Of a stretch of DNA of 64,000 bases, positions 8,362 through 16,037 are shown piece by piece. The stretch's first letter is position 1; each line of letters opens with the position of its first letter. A program made the position numbers and the translations under genes. The stretch is from Myxococcales bacterium. GTDB taxonomy: Bacteria; Myxococcota_A; Polyangia; Polyangiales; GCA-016699535. Below the pieces are notes generated by a model. It saw only the letters and a program-made list of their open reading frames with translations. It made no database searches and was not told the DNA's origin. The DNA lies in the NCBI GenBank assembly GCA_020633325.1, contig JACKDX010000001.1, forward strand, positions 1,054,001-1,118,000. The letters are read 5' to 3'.

Positions 8362-9669
8362 ATGCGCAAAACACGACGACACCATCGGCGCCGATTGTGG
8401 CAAAATAATCGCGCATGGGTTTTTAGTGGTCTCGTGTCAGCGGTATGCGCATGCGCTCCCGAAGTTCCAAGTGGAGAGTCGGTTGATAGCCATGCCCAGA
8501 CGACGTCTCGGAGCTGCGGCGATTTGGGTGAAGAAGGAGGATACATGCAGGATGTGGTTCAGTGCTACCATGCACTGGATACGTCCGTGCCCGGATGCGG
8601 GTGGCCCGCGGATGACCCGAACCGCTGGATGTGCGACGCACTCCAGGGCACACACTCGCCAGGGTTATCGCTCGCGGAGCAACGTCCCATCAGTAGCCAC
8701 CGCGGGACACTGAAAGATACTCCCACGTGGCATGGCCACGAATGGGCGGTGTTGAACTACGATGGCAGCGCATTACATCCAACCAGTGTCAATGGCCAAC
8801 CGGAATGCACGATGTGCCTCGGGTATGCGAAAGGCGGCATTCATCCTTTCCCACCGGCGCTAATTGCCGGTCTTTGGCAGACTTCTCAAGGCATGATGTG
8901 GAACATCCAAACATACCGAGGACGGGCCCAGATCACCGAGTGTGGCACCTGGGACGGCAACTACCAGGACGAGGAATACGATTTGCGGCATTTAACTTCC
9001 ACGAAAGCGCATTGCCGCTCGTTGCCTTCCCAGGATCTGGCCATCGAACAACGAAACGGGCTTATCGGATTCAAACCGCTTGGGCAGGATGCTCTGGTGT
9101 ATGAGAAAGACAACGCCCTGATGGGCCCTTTTCAGTTTGCTGCGTGGCGGGCCCAGACGTCGGTTGAGCCGTTCGCGCTTAGAGGCGAATGGGTGCTTAC
9201 CGTCTCGGCGGTCGAAGAAAATATGGAGAACATCTATCCCCAAGAGCTGCTCCGACGCATTTTGCGCGCGCAAGTGCTTAACACATTTCGTTATGACTTT
9301 GGTTCCGGCAATACAGGTGCGCCGCTGCCGCAGATATCATGTCATGATCCAAATCCCGTCAATTGTACCGCCGACGCTGGCGCCTTAGCTACTTTCAATT
9401 TGAGTTTTGGCGCAGATGGTTGGCCCATGCTTGAGTTATCCTTGGCAAAGCCGATTCATATTGGAGGACAGTTCCAAGGGGGCGGCGTATACGTGATGAA
9501 CTTCTTCGGGTTTCTCCCGCGCGCAGCCGAGGTTGCAGACAATGGCAGCATGCTCTTTTGCGATCATGCGTTAGTGGAGACGACAGCCGGATTTGCCGGG
9601 CATGATACGGCTACATTTGGATTGGGGTTCTGCCTTCGTCCATCGTTTAGCGTACGTCCCGCACTCTAA
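8362..9669 (+). CDS. Cysteine-rich lipoprotein, unknown function
   Basis: The 435-residue product has a very basic n-region (RKTRRHHRRR), a hydrophobic core and a lipobox VCAC with Cys31, then a short polar linker. The mature part has more than ten cysteines, many tryptophans and glycines, and a run of aromatic-rich beta-like segments. No family was recognised. ATG 8362 follows the TAA of the upstream gene by one base; an in-frame GTG at 8335 would overlap that gene. Spacing and shared character (large, cysteine-rich, exported, unknown) make a functional pair with its neighbour likely. It converges on rlmH with 26 bases between. Confidence 0.7.
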   Translation: MRKTRRHHRRRLWQNNRAWVFSGLVSAVCACAPEVPSGESVDSHAQTTSRSCGDLGEEGGYMQDVVQCYHALDTSVPGCGWPADDPNRWMCDALQGTHSPGLSLAEQRPISSHRGTLKDTPTWHGHEWAVLNYDGSALHPTSVNGQPECTMCLGYAKGGIHPFPPALIAGLWQTSQGMMWNIQTYRGRAQITECGTWDGNYQDEEYDLRHLTSTKAHCRSLPSQDLAIEQRNGLIGFKPLGQDALVYEKDNALMGPFQFAAWRAQTSVEPFALRGEWVLTVSAVEENMENIYPQELLRRILRAQVLNTFRYDFGSGNTGAPLPQISCHDPNPVNCTADAGALATFNLSFGADGWPMLELSLAKPIHIGGQFQGGGVYVMNFFGFLPRAAEVADNGSMLFCDHALVETTAGFAGHDTATFGLGFCLRPSFSVRPAL

Positions 9670-9695
9670 TGTTAAATACGTAGTTGCTGCGAAAT

Positions 9696-10139
9696 TTACT
9701 CGTGGGCGTAGGGTTCGTTGCGGTTGATACTAAAGGCGCGGTAAAGTTGTTCCACGAGGAACAGCCGCGCCAGTCGATGAGGCAACGTCATCGGGGAAAG
9801 GGAGAGTTTTAAATCGGCCTGAGCCGAGATTTGCGCGGGCAATCCATAGGCCCCTCCTATGAGAAAGACCAGCGCGCTTATGGCCTGGACCTCGCACGTG
9901 GAGATAAATGCGGCAAGCTCAGTGGACGAGTAACGCTTACCAAGAATTTCAAGGGCCACTAGGCGCGCGCGCGGCGGAGTTAGCTTCTCGATGCGCGCTG
10001 CGAGTTTGCTGGCAGTTTCGTCTTTGAGCTCTATCTCACTCACTTGGGCATAGCGGGTGATGCGCTTAATGTAATCATCGATAAGAACGCGCAGCTCTGG
10101 CGCTTTGATTTTTCCTACTGCAACAACGAGAATGCGCAA
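9696..10139 (-). CDS. rlmH: 23S rRNA (pseudouridine1915-N3)-methyltransferase RlmH
   Basis: RlmH methylates pseudouridine 1915 in helix 69 of 23S rRNA using SAM. The 147-residue length is near the family norm. The C-terminal SPOUT knot is plain: FLIGGAYGLP binds SAM, then LSLSPMTLPHRLARLFLVEQ and the terminal RNEPYAHE that enters the active site. It is last in the minus-strand run proB-proA-rsfS-rlmH, three bases after rsfS. In many bacteria rsfS and rlmH are neighbours, which supports both calls. Confidence 0.95.
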   Translation of the reverse strand: MRILVVAVGKIKAPELRVLIDDYIKRITRYAQVSEIELKDETASKLAARIEKLTPPRARLVALEILGKRYSSTELAAFISTCEVQAISALVFLIGGAYGLPAQISAQADLKLSLSPMTLPHRLARLFLVEQLYRAFSINRNEPYAHE

Positions 10140-10142
10140 TGC

Positions 10143-10583
10143 CTACTCCAAAGGCACGCGCTTAGCGTCCATCCAGAGTGACTCAAGATCGTAATAGTCG
10201 CGGGTGTCATCGTGAAAAATGTGCACAACCACATCGCCATAATCGATGAGTACCCAAGATGCCTGCGTCATGCCTTCGGTGCTTAGGGGCTTGGTACCTT
10301 GGGTGCTGGCCAGTTCCGTCTCGATGTGTCGCGCCAAGGCTTTGACCTGCCGGTCGCTCCGTCCGCTCATCACAATCACGTAATCGGCATAGTCCACCTT
10401 GTCCCTGACATCGATAATTTCGACGCGGCTGGCTTTCTTATCGAGCGCCACAGCTCCGATGGCCAGAGCCAACCGTTGCACATCTTTACTCACCGCTTGT
10501 CGAGTGCTCGGCGCTTTACGCTGTCTTCTGGTCGAGGAGGTGGTAGTGGTGTGGGAACGAATACGGGCGCTGGGTTTTCTCAT
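10143..10583 (-). CDS. rsfS: Ribosome silencing factor RsfS (Iojap/DUF143)
   Basis: RsfS binds uL14 and blocks joining of ribosomal subunits when nutrients are scarce. The domain spans about residues 30-140: LALAIGAVALDKKASRVEI, DYVIVMSGRSDRQVKALA, WVLIDYGDVVVHIF and YYDLESLW, all typical. The first 30 residues form a basic Ser/Thr-rich extension (RQRKAPSTRQ) that is not part of the core; the true start could be later, though no in-frame ATG lies close to the domain. Three bases separate it from rlmH and 24 from proA. nadD, a common neighbour in this gene order, is absent. Confidence 0.92.
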   Translation of the reverse strand: MRKPSARIRSHTTTTSSTRRQRKAPSTRQAVSKDVQRLALAIGAVALDKKASRVEIIDVRDKVDYADYVIVMSGRSDRQVKALARHIETELASTQGTKPLSTEGMTQASWVLIDYGDVVVHIFHDDTRDYYDLESLWMDAKRVPLE

Positions 10584-10607
10584 AGGTGGTTCGGCAAAGT
10601 AGTGGGA

Positions 10608-11912
10608 TCAAGTTCGGATGTGACCGCTTCCATAGCCTATCCACTTCAGCGCGCAAAGCTCTTCTAACCCCATGGGGCCATAGGCGTGCATTTTGGTCGT
10701 AGAAATGCCAATTTCTGCTCCTAAGCCAAGCTCGCCACCATCGTTGAAGCGGGTCGAGGCGTTGACCAATACGCAACTGGCGTCCACTTCGCGTATCCAC
10801 CGCTTTGCTTTGTCGGGGTTGGAGGTCACAATGGCTTCGGTGTGCTGGCTGCCATGCGTGGCGATGTGCGCCAAAGCGCCATTGATGCCGTCGACCACCG
10901 CCACCGACACTACAAGGTCGAGGTGCTCGGTGTCGTAGTCCTCTTTGACAGCGGCACGTACATCATTGACACACTCTCTTACGTGGTCATCGCCCCGGAT
11001 CTCCACGCCTTCACTTCTCAGTGCTTTAACTATTCGCGGCAGAAATGCCTGGGCGCAACCGCGGTCGACCAGCAGCGTTTCCATGGCGTTACATACCCCA
11101 GGCCGCTGCACCTTGGCATTGATGACGATTTGCTCCGCCATCGCAAAGTCCGCCTCGGCGTCGACATACACATGGCACAGGCCTTTATAATGGCGAACGA
11201 CGGGAATGCGCGCATGTTCAGCAACATAGCGAATCAGCGACTCGCCTCCCCGAGGGATAACCAAATCGATCACGCCGTCCATTTTAAGAAGTTCCAGCAT
11301 CACGTGTCGTTCGGTAGTCGGAATGAGAGTGACGGCGGGTTCCGGCACACCTTCGTGAATGAGCGCCTGGGTATACAAATCGGCGAGCGCGTGGTTTGAA
11401 TGAACGGCTTCTGAGCCGCCCCGCAGGATGCAAGCGTTACCGCTCTTGAGACACAAGGCTGCTGCATCAACGGTGACGTTGGGCCGTGACTCATAGATAA
11501 TCAAAATGAGTCCGAGAGGAATGCGCATGCGGCCGATCTCAAGCCCCGCGGGGGAGGCGTGCAGGTCGAGGACCTCGCCTACGGGATCGGGAAGCGTGAT
11601 AATATGATGAAGGGCCTTGGCCATACCCACAAGCCGGGCCTCATCAAGCCGCAAGCGATCCAGCATGGCAGGGGCCATGCCGTTCTTTTGGGCCAACGCC
11701 AGGTCTTTTTCATTGGCTTCTAAAACGAAATTGCGGTGGCTACTGGTGAGACCCTCTGCGACGGCGCCAAGGACGGCATTCTTTGTCTGTGTGGAAAGGT
11801 TCGAAACCACTCGCGAAGCAGCTTTTGCGCGATGCGCAAGCTGAGCGATGTCTAAGGGTGTCTGGTTCTTTAGAATTTCCTGATCCACCTTATCAAGGGT
11901 AACTGCTCGCAT
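10608..11912 (-). CDS. proA: Gamma-glutamyl phosphate reductase ProA
   Basis: ProA reduces glutamyl-5-phosphate to glutamate-5-semialdehyde with NADPH, the second step of proline synthesis. The 434-residue length is normal. The catalytic cysteine lies in QRPGVCNAMETLLVD; other family blocks are IPLGLILIIYESRPNVT, SGNACILRGGSEA and GGELGLGAEIGISTTKMHAYG. The ATG at 11912 is separated from the proB stop by one base, so the two are coupled; in known systems the enzymes act as a complex that shields the labile intermediate. Confidence 0.96.
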   Translation of the reverse strand: MRAVTLDKVDQEILKNQTPLDIAQLAHRAKAASRVVSNLSTQTKNAVLGAVAEGLTSSHRNFVLEANEKDLALAQKNGMAPAMLDRLRLDEARLVGMAKALHHIITLPDPVGEVLDLHASPAGLEIGRMRIPLGLILIIYESRPNVTVDAAALCLKSGNACILRGGSEAVHSNHALADLYTQALIHEGVPEPAVTLIPTTERHVMLELLKMDGVIDLVIPRGGESLIRYVAEHARIPVVRHYKGLCHVYVDAEADFAMAEQIVINAKVQRPGVCNAMETLLVDRGCAQAFLPRIVKALRSEGVEIRGDDHVRECVNDVRAAVKEDYDTEHLDLVVSVAVVDGINGALAHIATHGSQHTEAIVTSNPDKAKRWIREVDASCVLVNASTRFNDGGELGLGAEIGISTTKMHAYGPMGLEELCALKWIGYGSGHIRT

Positions 11913-11913
11913 G

Positions 11914-13020
11914 CTAGATCACCACCATATCATCGCGATGGACCACCTCGTGTCCGTCGTCACGGCCAATTCTGTCAATAATTTCGGTGCTTTGGGCCCC
12001 AACGAGGGAAGCGACCTCTTCGGAGTTGTATCGGCTCAGCCCGCGTGCAAGTTCATGCCCATCAGTGTCTAAAATACGCACAGATTCCCCGCTGTGAAAT
12101 GCGCCTTCGACCCGCACAATTCCGGCAGGCAGCAGGCTGCTGTTTCTTTCGATGAGCGCCTGGGCCGCGCCGGCATCGACGATGATACTACCCGTGGGAT
12201 GTAGTGTGTAAGCGATCCAATGTTTGCGGCTGGCGCGTCGGCCGCCTTGGGGAAGAATGAGAGTCCCCACGTCGTCGCCGTTCAAGACACGCGAGAGGAT
12301 GTCGTTCTTCTGGCCTGCGGCAATGATCACCGGCACCCCATGTTTCGCTGCCGCATGTGCTGCAAGAAGCTTGGAAGACATCCCACCGACACCTGTCCCG
12401 CTCGTTTCAGCACTGACAAATCGCAGCACCTGGTTCACATCGTGCACAACGGAGATCCGCTCCTTTTGATCGTCCAGCACACCTTCGACACTCGTCAGTA
12501 GTACAAGCAGGTCGGCACTGACGAGGGCCGTCACGGTAGCTGCCAGACTGTCGTTATCGCCAAATGCGATCTCTTCTACCGATACCGTGTCGTTTTCGTT
12601 GACGATGGGCACGATGCCCCGCTCAAGCAAAGATTCGAGAGCGGCTCGCGCATTAAGGTAGCGCTCTCTCGCCAAAAGGCCCGTCCGGGTGAGCAAGACC
12701 TGCGCGGTCACCCGCTGGTACTTTGCAAAGGCGCGATCGTAGGATTCCATGAGCTTGGGCTGTCCCACAGCGGCGCTTGCCTGAAGTAAGGCCATATGCC
12801 TAGGGCGCGTTTTGAGACCGAGGACCGGATGACCCAAGGTGATCGCACCTGAGGAAACCAGTGTGACCCTTTGGCCTTGTTGACAGACTGCTGCGATCTG
12901 CCGCGCGATCGCGTCAAAGCGGTCCGGCGCATCCTCTCGACTGAGCAGTCGGCTGCCAACTTTCACGACTAGCGATTGGGTTTCGCGCAGGCTTGCTCGC
13001 GGATTTTCTGACTTATGCAT
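11914..13020 (-). CDS. proB: Glutamate 5-kinase ProB with PUA domain
   Basis: ProB phosphorylates glutamate in the first and usually feedback-controlled step of proline synthesis. The amino-acid-kinase domain starts with LVVKVGSRLL and has RVTLVSSGAI, IVNENDTVS, FGDNDSLAA and GTGVGGMSSKLLAA. A C-terminal PUA domain begins near residue 280 (LPAGIVRVEGAFHSGESVRI). With ATG 13020 the product has 368 residues, close to the usual length; an in-frame TTG at 13044 would add eight. It is first in the proB-proA-rsfS-rlmH run and is divergent from the prepilin peptidase gene across a 56-base gap that must hold both promoters. Confidence 0.95.
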   Translation of the reverse strand: MHKSENPRASLRETQSLVVKVGSRLLSREDAPDRFDAIARQIAAVCQQGQRVTLVSSGAITLGHPVLGLKTRPRHMALLQASAAVGQPKLMESYDRAFAKYQRVTAQVLLTRTGLLARERYLNARAALESLLERGIVPIVNENDTVSVEEIAFGDNDSLAATVTALVSADLLVLLTSVEGVLDDQKERISVVHDVNQVLRFVSAETSGTGVGGMSSKLLAAHAAAKHGVPVIIAAGQKNDILSRVLNGDDVGTLILPQGGRRASRKHWIAYTLHPTGSIIVDAGAAQALIERNSSLLPAGIVRVEGAFHSGESVRILDTDGHELARGLSRYNSEEVASLVGAQSTEIIDRIGRDDGHEVVHRDDMVVI

Positions 13021-13076
13021 GGGTTTGGTACATTCTTTATTCAATTAATTGCGCCACAAAGCTAGGATTTCTAAGC

Positions 13077-13970
13077 ATGCTGTCGGAAGCTGATCTCTCG
13101 CCGTGGGTTATCAGGGGCGTTGCCTTCGTATTTGGTGCGATATGGGGCAGCTTTTTTAATGTGGCGATTTACCGCTGGCCGAGGGACATGTCGGTGATTG
13201 CGCCCCCCAGTCAGTGCCCGGCATGCGGAGCGAAGGTGCGTCCGTGGCACAACATTCCTATTGTGGGCTACCTGATGCTTGGCGGCAAGGCGTCATGCTG
13301 TGGGGCCAAGCTGTCATCGCGCTATCTCTGGATGGAAGCGTTAGCCGGCGCGCTATGTGTTGCGGTGGCGGAGAGATTCATGGTGCAAGCTGACGCCCAA
13401 GCTTCGCTTCTTTCAAACGCTATCGAGGCCATAATATACTTCATGTTTGTCGGCGGCTTAATCGTTGCGACGTTTGTGGACATCGATTGCATGCAAATTC
13501 CCGATGAGGTGTCGTTACCCGGTGCGGCGCTGGGATTGGCAAGTGTTGGTTGGCGGACGGCGCCAGGCGCTGACGCGGCTGCCTTGGGTGCGGGCCTAGG
13601 ATTTTTGCTGGTGCAGGTGCCGTTTGTCTGGGGATACGAAGCCGTCTTCAAGCGGCGCGGCATGGGTGAAGGCGACAGCAAGCTCTTGATGATGATCGGG
13701 GCGTTCATCGGGTGGAAGGGCGTGATTTTTAGCCTCTTCGCGGGGGCGCTTCAAGGTCTTTTGGCGGCAGCGGTACTGCTCATGATGGGTCGAGGGCTGA
13801 GCCCGACGGAAGCATCTGTGCAATCTGAAGTGGAGGCCTCGAATCCTGAGTCCGAGGGCGTGGGGCGCCTAAAAATGCCTTTTGGTCCGTTTTTGGCCCT
13901 TGCCGCCTTGGAATTTCTGTTCTTTGGCGAGCGTTGGCTGAGCGGCTACTTCGCGTTATTTACCGGCTGA
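13077..13970 (+). CDS. pilD: Type IV prepilin peptidase / N-methyltransferase (A24 family)
   Basis: This membrane enzyme cleaves and N-methylates type IV pilins and pseudopilins. The 297-residue product has the N-terminal GSFFNVAIYRWPR segment, a zinc-motif loop with CPAC at 47-50, and about seven membrane helices. The two catalytic aspartates are visible: Asp135 in FVDIDCMQIPD and Asp200 in GMGEGDSKLL. The second CxxC of the loop is degenerate: only a CC pair (74-75) remains. ATG 13077 is preceded by AGGA at a fair distance; an open frame continues upstream without family character. The last 11 codons lie inside a duplicated 87-base segment, so this C-terminus was copied or rebuilt. Confidence 0.9.
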   Translation: MLSEADLSPWVIRGVAFVFGAIWGSFFNVAIYRWPRDMSVIAPPSQCPACGAKVRPWHNIPIVGYLMLGGKASCCGAKLSSRYLWMEALAGALCVAVAERFMVQADAQASLLSNAIEAIIYFMFVGGLIVATFVDIDCMQIPDEVSLPGAALGLASVGWRTAPGADAAALGAGLGFLLVQVPFVWGYEAVFKRRGMGEGDSKLLMMIGAFIGWKGVIFSLFAGALQGLLAAAVLLMMGRGLSPTEASVQSEVEASNPESEGVGRLKMPFGPFLALAALEFLFFGERWLSGYFALFTG

Positions 13971-14022
13971 AGACTTCCTCGTTCGTTTGATGAGGCTCTT
14001 ATGGCGTTCCAAAAGTCTGGGC
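13936..14022. repeat. Imperfect direct repeat, left copy (flanks nucleotidyltransferase module)
   Basis: Aligned to 15079-15165 at a constant offset of 1143 bases, this copy matches with about 13 mismatches in 87 bases, the first 43 with one mismatch. On the plus strand it carries the last codons of the prepilin peptidase gene; on the minus strand it encodes a stop-terminated tail LLERHKSLIKRTRKSSAGK, a diverged copy of the C-terminus of the protein at 15099-15449. The homology stops about 19 bases before the module's 3' end. Confidence 0.85.
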
Positions 14023-14040
14023 TTGATTAGAAAAAGTTCA

Positions 14041-14607
14041 TTACTGGCCTACTTGCTTAAGTATTCGTTCGAGCTGAGGCATCAAATCTGTCTGATCCAA
14101 TGCTTGCTCTAGAATGCGCAAAGTATCTCTGATTAACGCCACATCAATACGAGATTCCTGTGCAGCGATGATTGCCGCAACATCGTCGATATCTTTAGGG
14201 CGCCCGGCGAGCAACTTCATAGCTACGAGGTCTTCGGCTCGGGCGACGGGTATCGTTGCGTTGTCTATAATCATTTCGGACGCTCGCTGTAAGAACAGCT
14301 CCTCCAAGCCTGGACCGGCCAGCACAATGTCAACTGGGATACGCGATTTCGAATCGTATATAGGTAACACACGGGTGCGCTCGACAAAACCATCGCTATC
14401 TGGAATGCGTAGTTCGAAGCCGCCCTGTTGGAGCTTGTGGAGCAACTGAGCGATAGGTGTAGTCCCGAGCTCGACGGTGACATCGATGTCGGCCGTCAGT
14501 CGGGATGCTCCGTACAAAATAGCGGCCTGTGCGCCAAAAACATACCAGCGTAAGCCGAGCCCTTCGAAAGCCTGCTTGAGCGCACGTAGAACACTAGCGA
14601 GCGGCAT
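14041..14607 (-). CDS. Nucleotidyltransferase-fold protein (MNT/AbiEii-like), probable half of a two-gene module
   Basis: The 188-residue protein has the hallmark of the pol-beta nucleotidyltransferase fold: WYVFGAQAAILYGASR followed by TADIDVTVE, giving the acidic pair Asp40 and Asp42. A third acidic strand is likely in RIPVDIVLAGPG. Later blocks (VARAEDLVAMKLLAGRPKDIDD) are typical of the AbiEii/MNT-like group, where a lysine-rich helix ends the domain. Members of this group occur as toxins or antitoxins of type IV or VII systems and as stand-alone adenylyltransferases. Its start overlaps the upstream small gene by 14 bases, so expression is coupled. Which partner is harmful, if any, cannot be told from sequence. 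Confidence 0.72.
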   Translation of the reverse strand: MPLASVLRALKQAFEGLGLRWYVFGAQAAILYGASRLTADIDVTVELGTTPIAQLLHKLQQGGFELRIPDSDGFVERTRVLPIYDSKSRIPVDIVLAGPGLEELFLQRASEMIIDNATIPVARAEDLVAMKLLAGRPKDIDDVAAIIAAQESRIDVALIRDTLRILEQALDQTDLMPQLERILKQVGQ

Positions 14608-14851
14608 AGATCGAGGCGGTGCGGGCTAACTTTTCTTTGAGAATGACATGATGCGCAAGGTCCTCTCGTCGCTCGCTTGCATTAGGCCAGTTGGGGCGAA
14701 CTTGCCGCATGTGTTGCCACAGAGCGCGCGCCGCAGCTAGGGTGACACTACTGCCTTGACGCGCATACTCCTTGGTCCAATGGTCCCGATCGAGATGCGA
14801 TAGGATGGCCCATGACCGCTTTGCAAACCGTCTTATATGCTCGTCGTCCAC
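14594..14851 (-). CDS. Small partner protein of the nucleotidyltransferase module
   Basis: An 85-residue, charged, probably helical protein (MDDEHIRRFAKRSWA, then DHWTKEYARQGSSVTLA, and a basic ERREDLAHHV segment). It overlaps the nucleotidyltransferase gene by 14 bases and lies upstream of it on the same strand, the arrangement expected of a toxin-antitoxin-like pair. I recognise no DNA-binding motif. The 227 bases upstream to the right-hand repeat copy hold no gene and would contain the module's promoter. Confidence 0.6.
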   Translation of the reverse strand: MDDEHIRRFAKRSWAILSHLDRDHWTKEYARQGSSVTLAAARALWQHMRQVRPNWPNASERREDLAHHVILKEKLARTASIYAAR

Positions 14852-15078
14852 CTACTAATTATACACCAAAACGGTGGCTCTAGCGCGAGTACCTAGGGCG
14901 TTTGCGCGCTCATCTCCCCGTCCGCCAGTAACCGACCTATTTTGCGCTAAAAAGCGACATGCTCCGCCGAAAATCTCCCGAACACGCCGCGCCTATGTCT
15001 ATGGTTTAGCCAAGCAACGCTGATGTTCGTGCCCAAGGCCTTCTGAGCAGCGTTCCGACAGCGATCGGTGGTTTTACG

Positions 15079-15165
15079 GGCTGAGCGGCTACTTCGCGTT
15101 ATTTGCCGGCTGAAGACTTCTTGGTGCGTTTGGCCACGCTCTTATGGCGTTCTAAAAGCTTGGGG
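15079..15165. repeat. Imperfect direct repeat, right copy
   Basis: This is the second copy of the segment at 13936-14022. It holds the 3' end of the minus-strand gene at 15099-15449, and on the plus strand it still spells the prepilin peptidase tail LSGYFALFAG followed by a stop, although no peptidase gene reaches it. That relic implies the peptidase and the 116-residue gene once ended against each other here. Confidence 0.85.
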
Positions 15166-15449
15166 GTGCTAAAATGGCTGAGGGAACTAAGGAGGTCCTT
15201 ATCCTTGGCATAACCCTCCGCTTTGAGAATCGCGTCGATAAGCTTCTCGCGCGAACCAAACGCCGACTTCACCTCGCTAAGTACCGCATGCAGGTGGAGG
15301 AGCTTAGCGTTGGGTACGCGCTCAAGGCTCTTGTCCTTGTTGAGACGATCTACCCATAGCGCATCCGTGCCAAGGGCACGCACTGCCTTGACGAGATCCG
15401 ACTTTGATTTGAACTGGGCTTTGACTTGAGCAAGTGGCGACGTCTTCAT
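15099..15449 (-). CDS. Small basic conserved-looking protein, unknown
   Basis: The 116-residue product is lysine- and leucine-rich and looks helical: two similar blocks, KSDLVKAVRALGTDALWVDR and SREKLIDAILKAEGYAKDKD, each resemble a short helix-turn unit, followed by a basic tail KRTKKSSAGK. I do not know the family. ATG 15449 is preceded by GAGGG at five bases, so it is preferred over the TTG at 15461. The tail of this gene is duplicated at 13936-14022, where substitutions largely keep the amino-acid character (KSVAKRTKK against KSLIKRTRK), which argues that it is, or was, a real coding sequence. Confidence 0.65.
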   Translation of the reverse strand: MKTSPLAQVKAQFKSKSDLVKAVRALGTDALWVDRLNKDKSLERVPNAKLLHLHAVLSEVKSAFGSREKLIDAILKAEGYAKDKDLLSSLSHFSTPKLLERHKSVAKRTKKSSAGK

Positions 15450-15457
15450 AATATCCC

Positions 15458-15990
15458 TCAAATTACAGGACGCGACTTATACCATTCTTTATGGGGGGTC
15501 ACTAACCTATTGTCTAATCCGTTGTAATTACTGAGTTTCTGGGAAACGCGCGCGATTTGCCGAGACGTTTGGGCAACTGCATTGGCATCGAGACCGATTT
15601 CTAGGGCGCGTTTAGAAAATCCTCGTACTTGAATACGGATGGGACGCTGGCAGAAATCTGGCCTGGTCCAAAACGGAGTCGGCCCCATCTGGTTTGAAAA
15701 AGATTCATCTCGTCCAAACTCAATCGTTTCTAACACACCGTGTAAGGTTTCCGCTAGAAGGGCATGGCAACACGATTCTTTCGGCGGGGCGGTATTGGAG
15801 GAGCTGAGTCATCAGATCGCCACCAACCATTTCAATATCAATCGCGCCATCGGCAGAGAGCATGACAGTCCAAAAAGTGGAAGCCGATGCGCGGGATTTC
15901 GCGGACTGAGATGCAATTCGCGGCCCAAACGGAAACAGGGCAGTGAGAAGAGCGCGGCAAATATAAACGGCATTGCTGGGGACGCGGGCC
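15458..15990 (-). pseudogene. Probable degraded gene remnant
   Basis: No intact gene covers 15450-16037. Read on the minus strand, two adjoining frames look protein-like: from about 15985 a frame with FPFGPRIASQSAKSRASAS, TFWTVMLSADGAIDIEMVGG and LMTQLLQYRPAERIVLP, and then, in another frame, CHALLAETLHGVLETIEFGR, FSNQMGPTPFWTRPDFCQRP and the stop at 15458. Joined near 15760 they would make one polypeptide of about 170 residues broken by a frameshift. Neither part has a convincing start codon with a ribosome site. I do not recognise the family. It may be the remains of one more gene of the lipoprotein cluster upstream. Confidence 0.35.
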
Positions 15991-16037
15991 TATGAGCCAC
16001 GGGTTTAGCGGGCAGGAGTACTGCCCCTCTTGGAACC

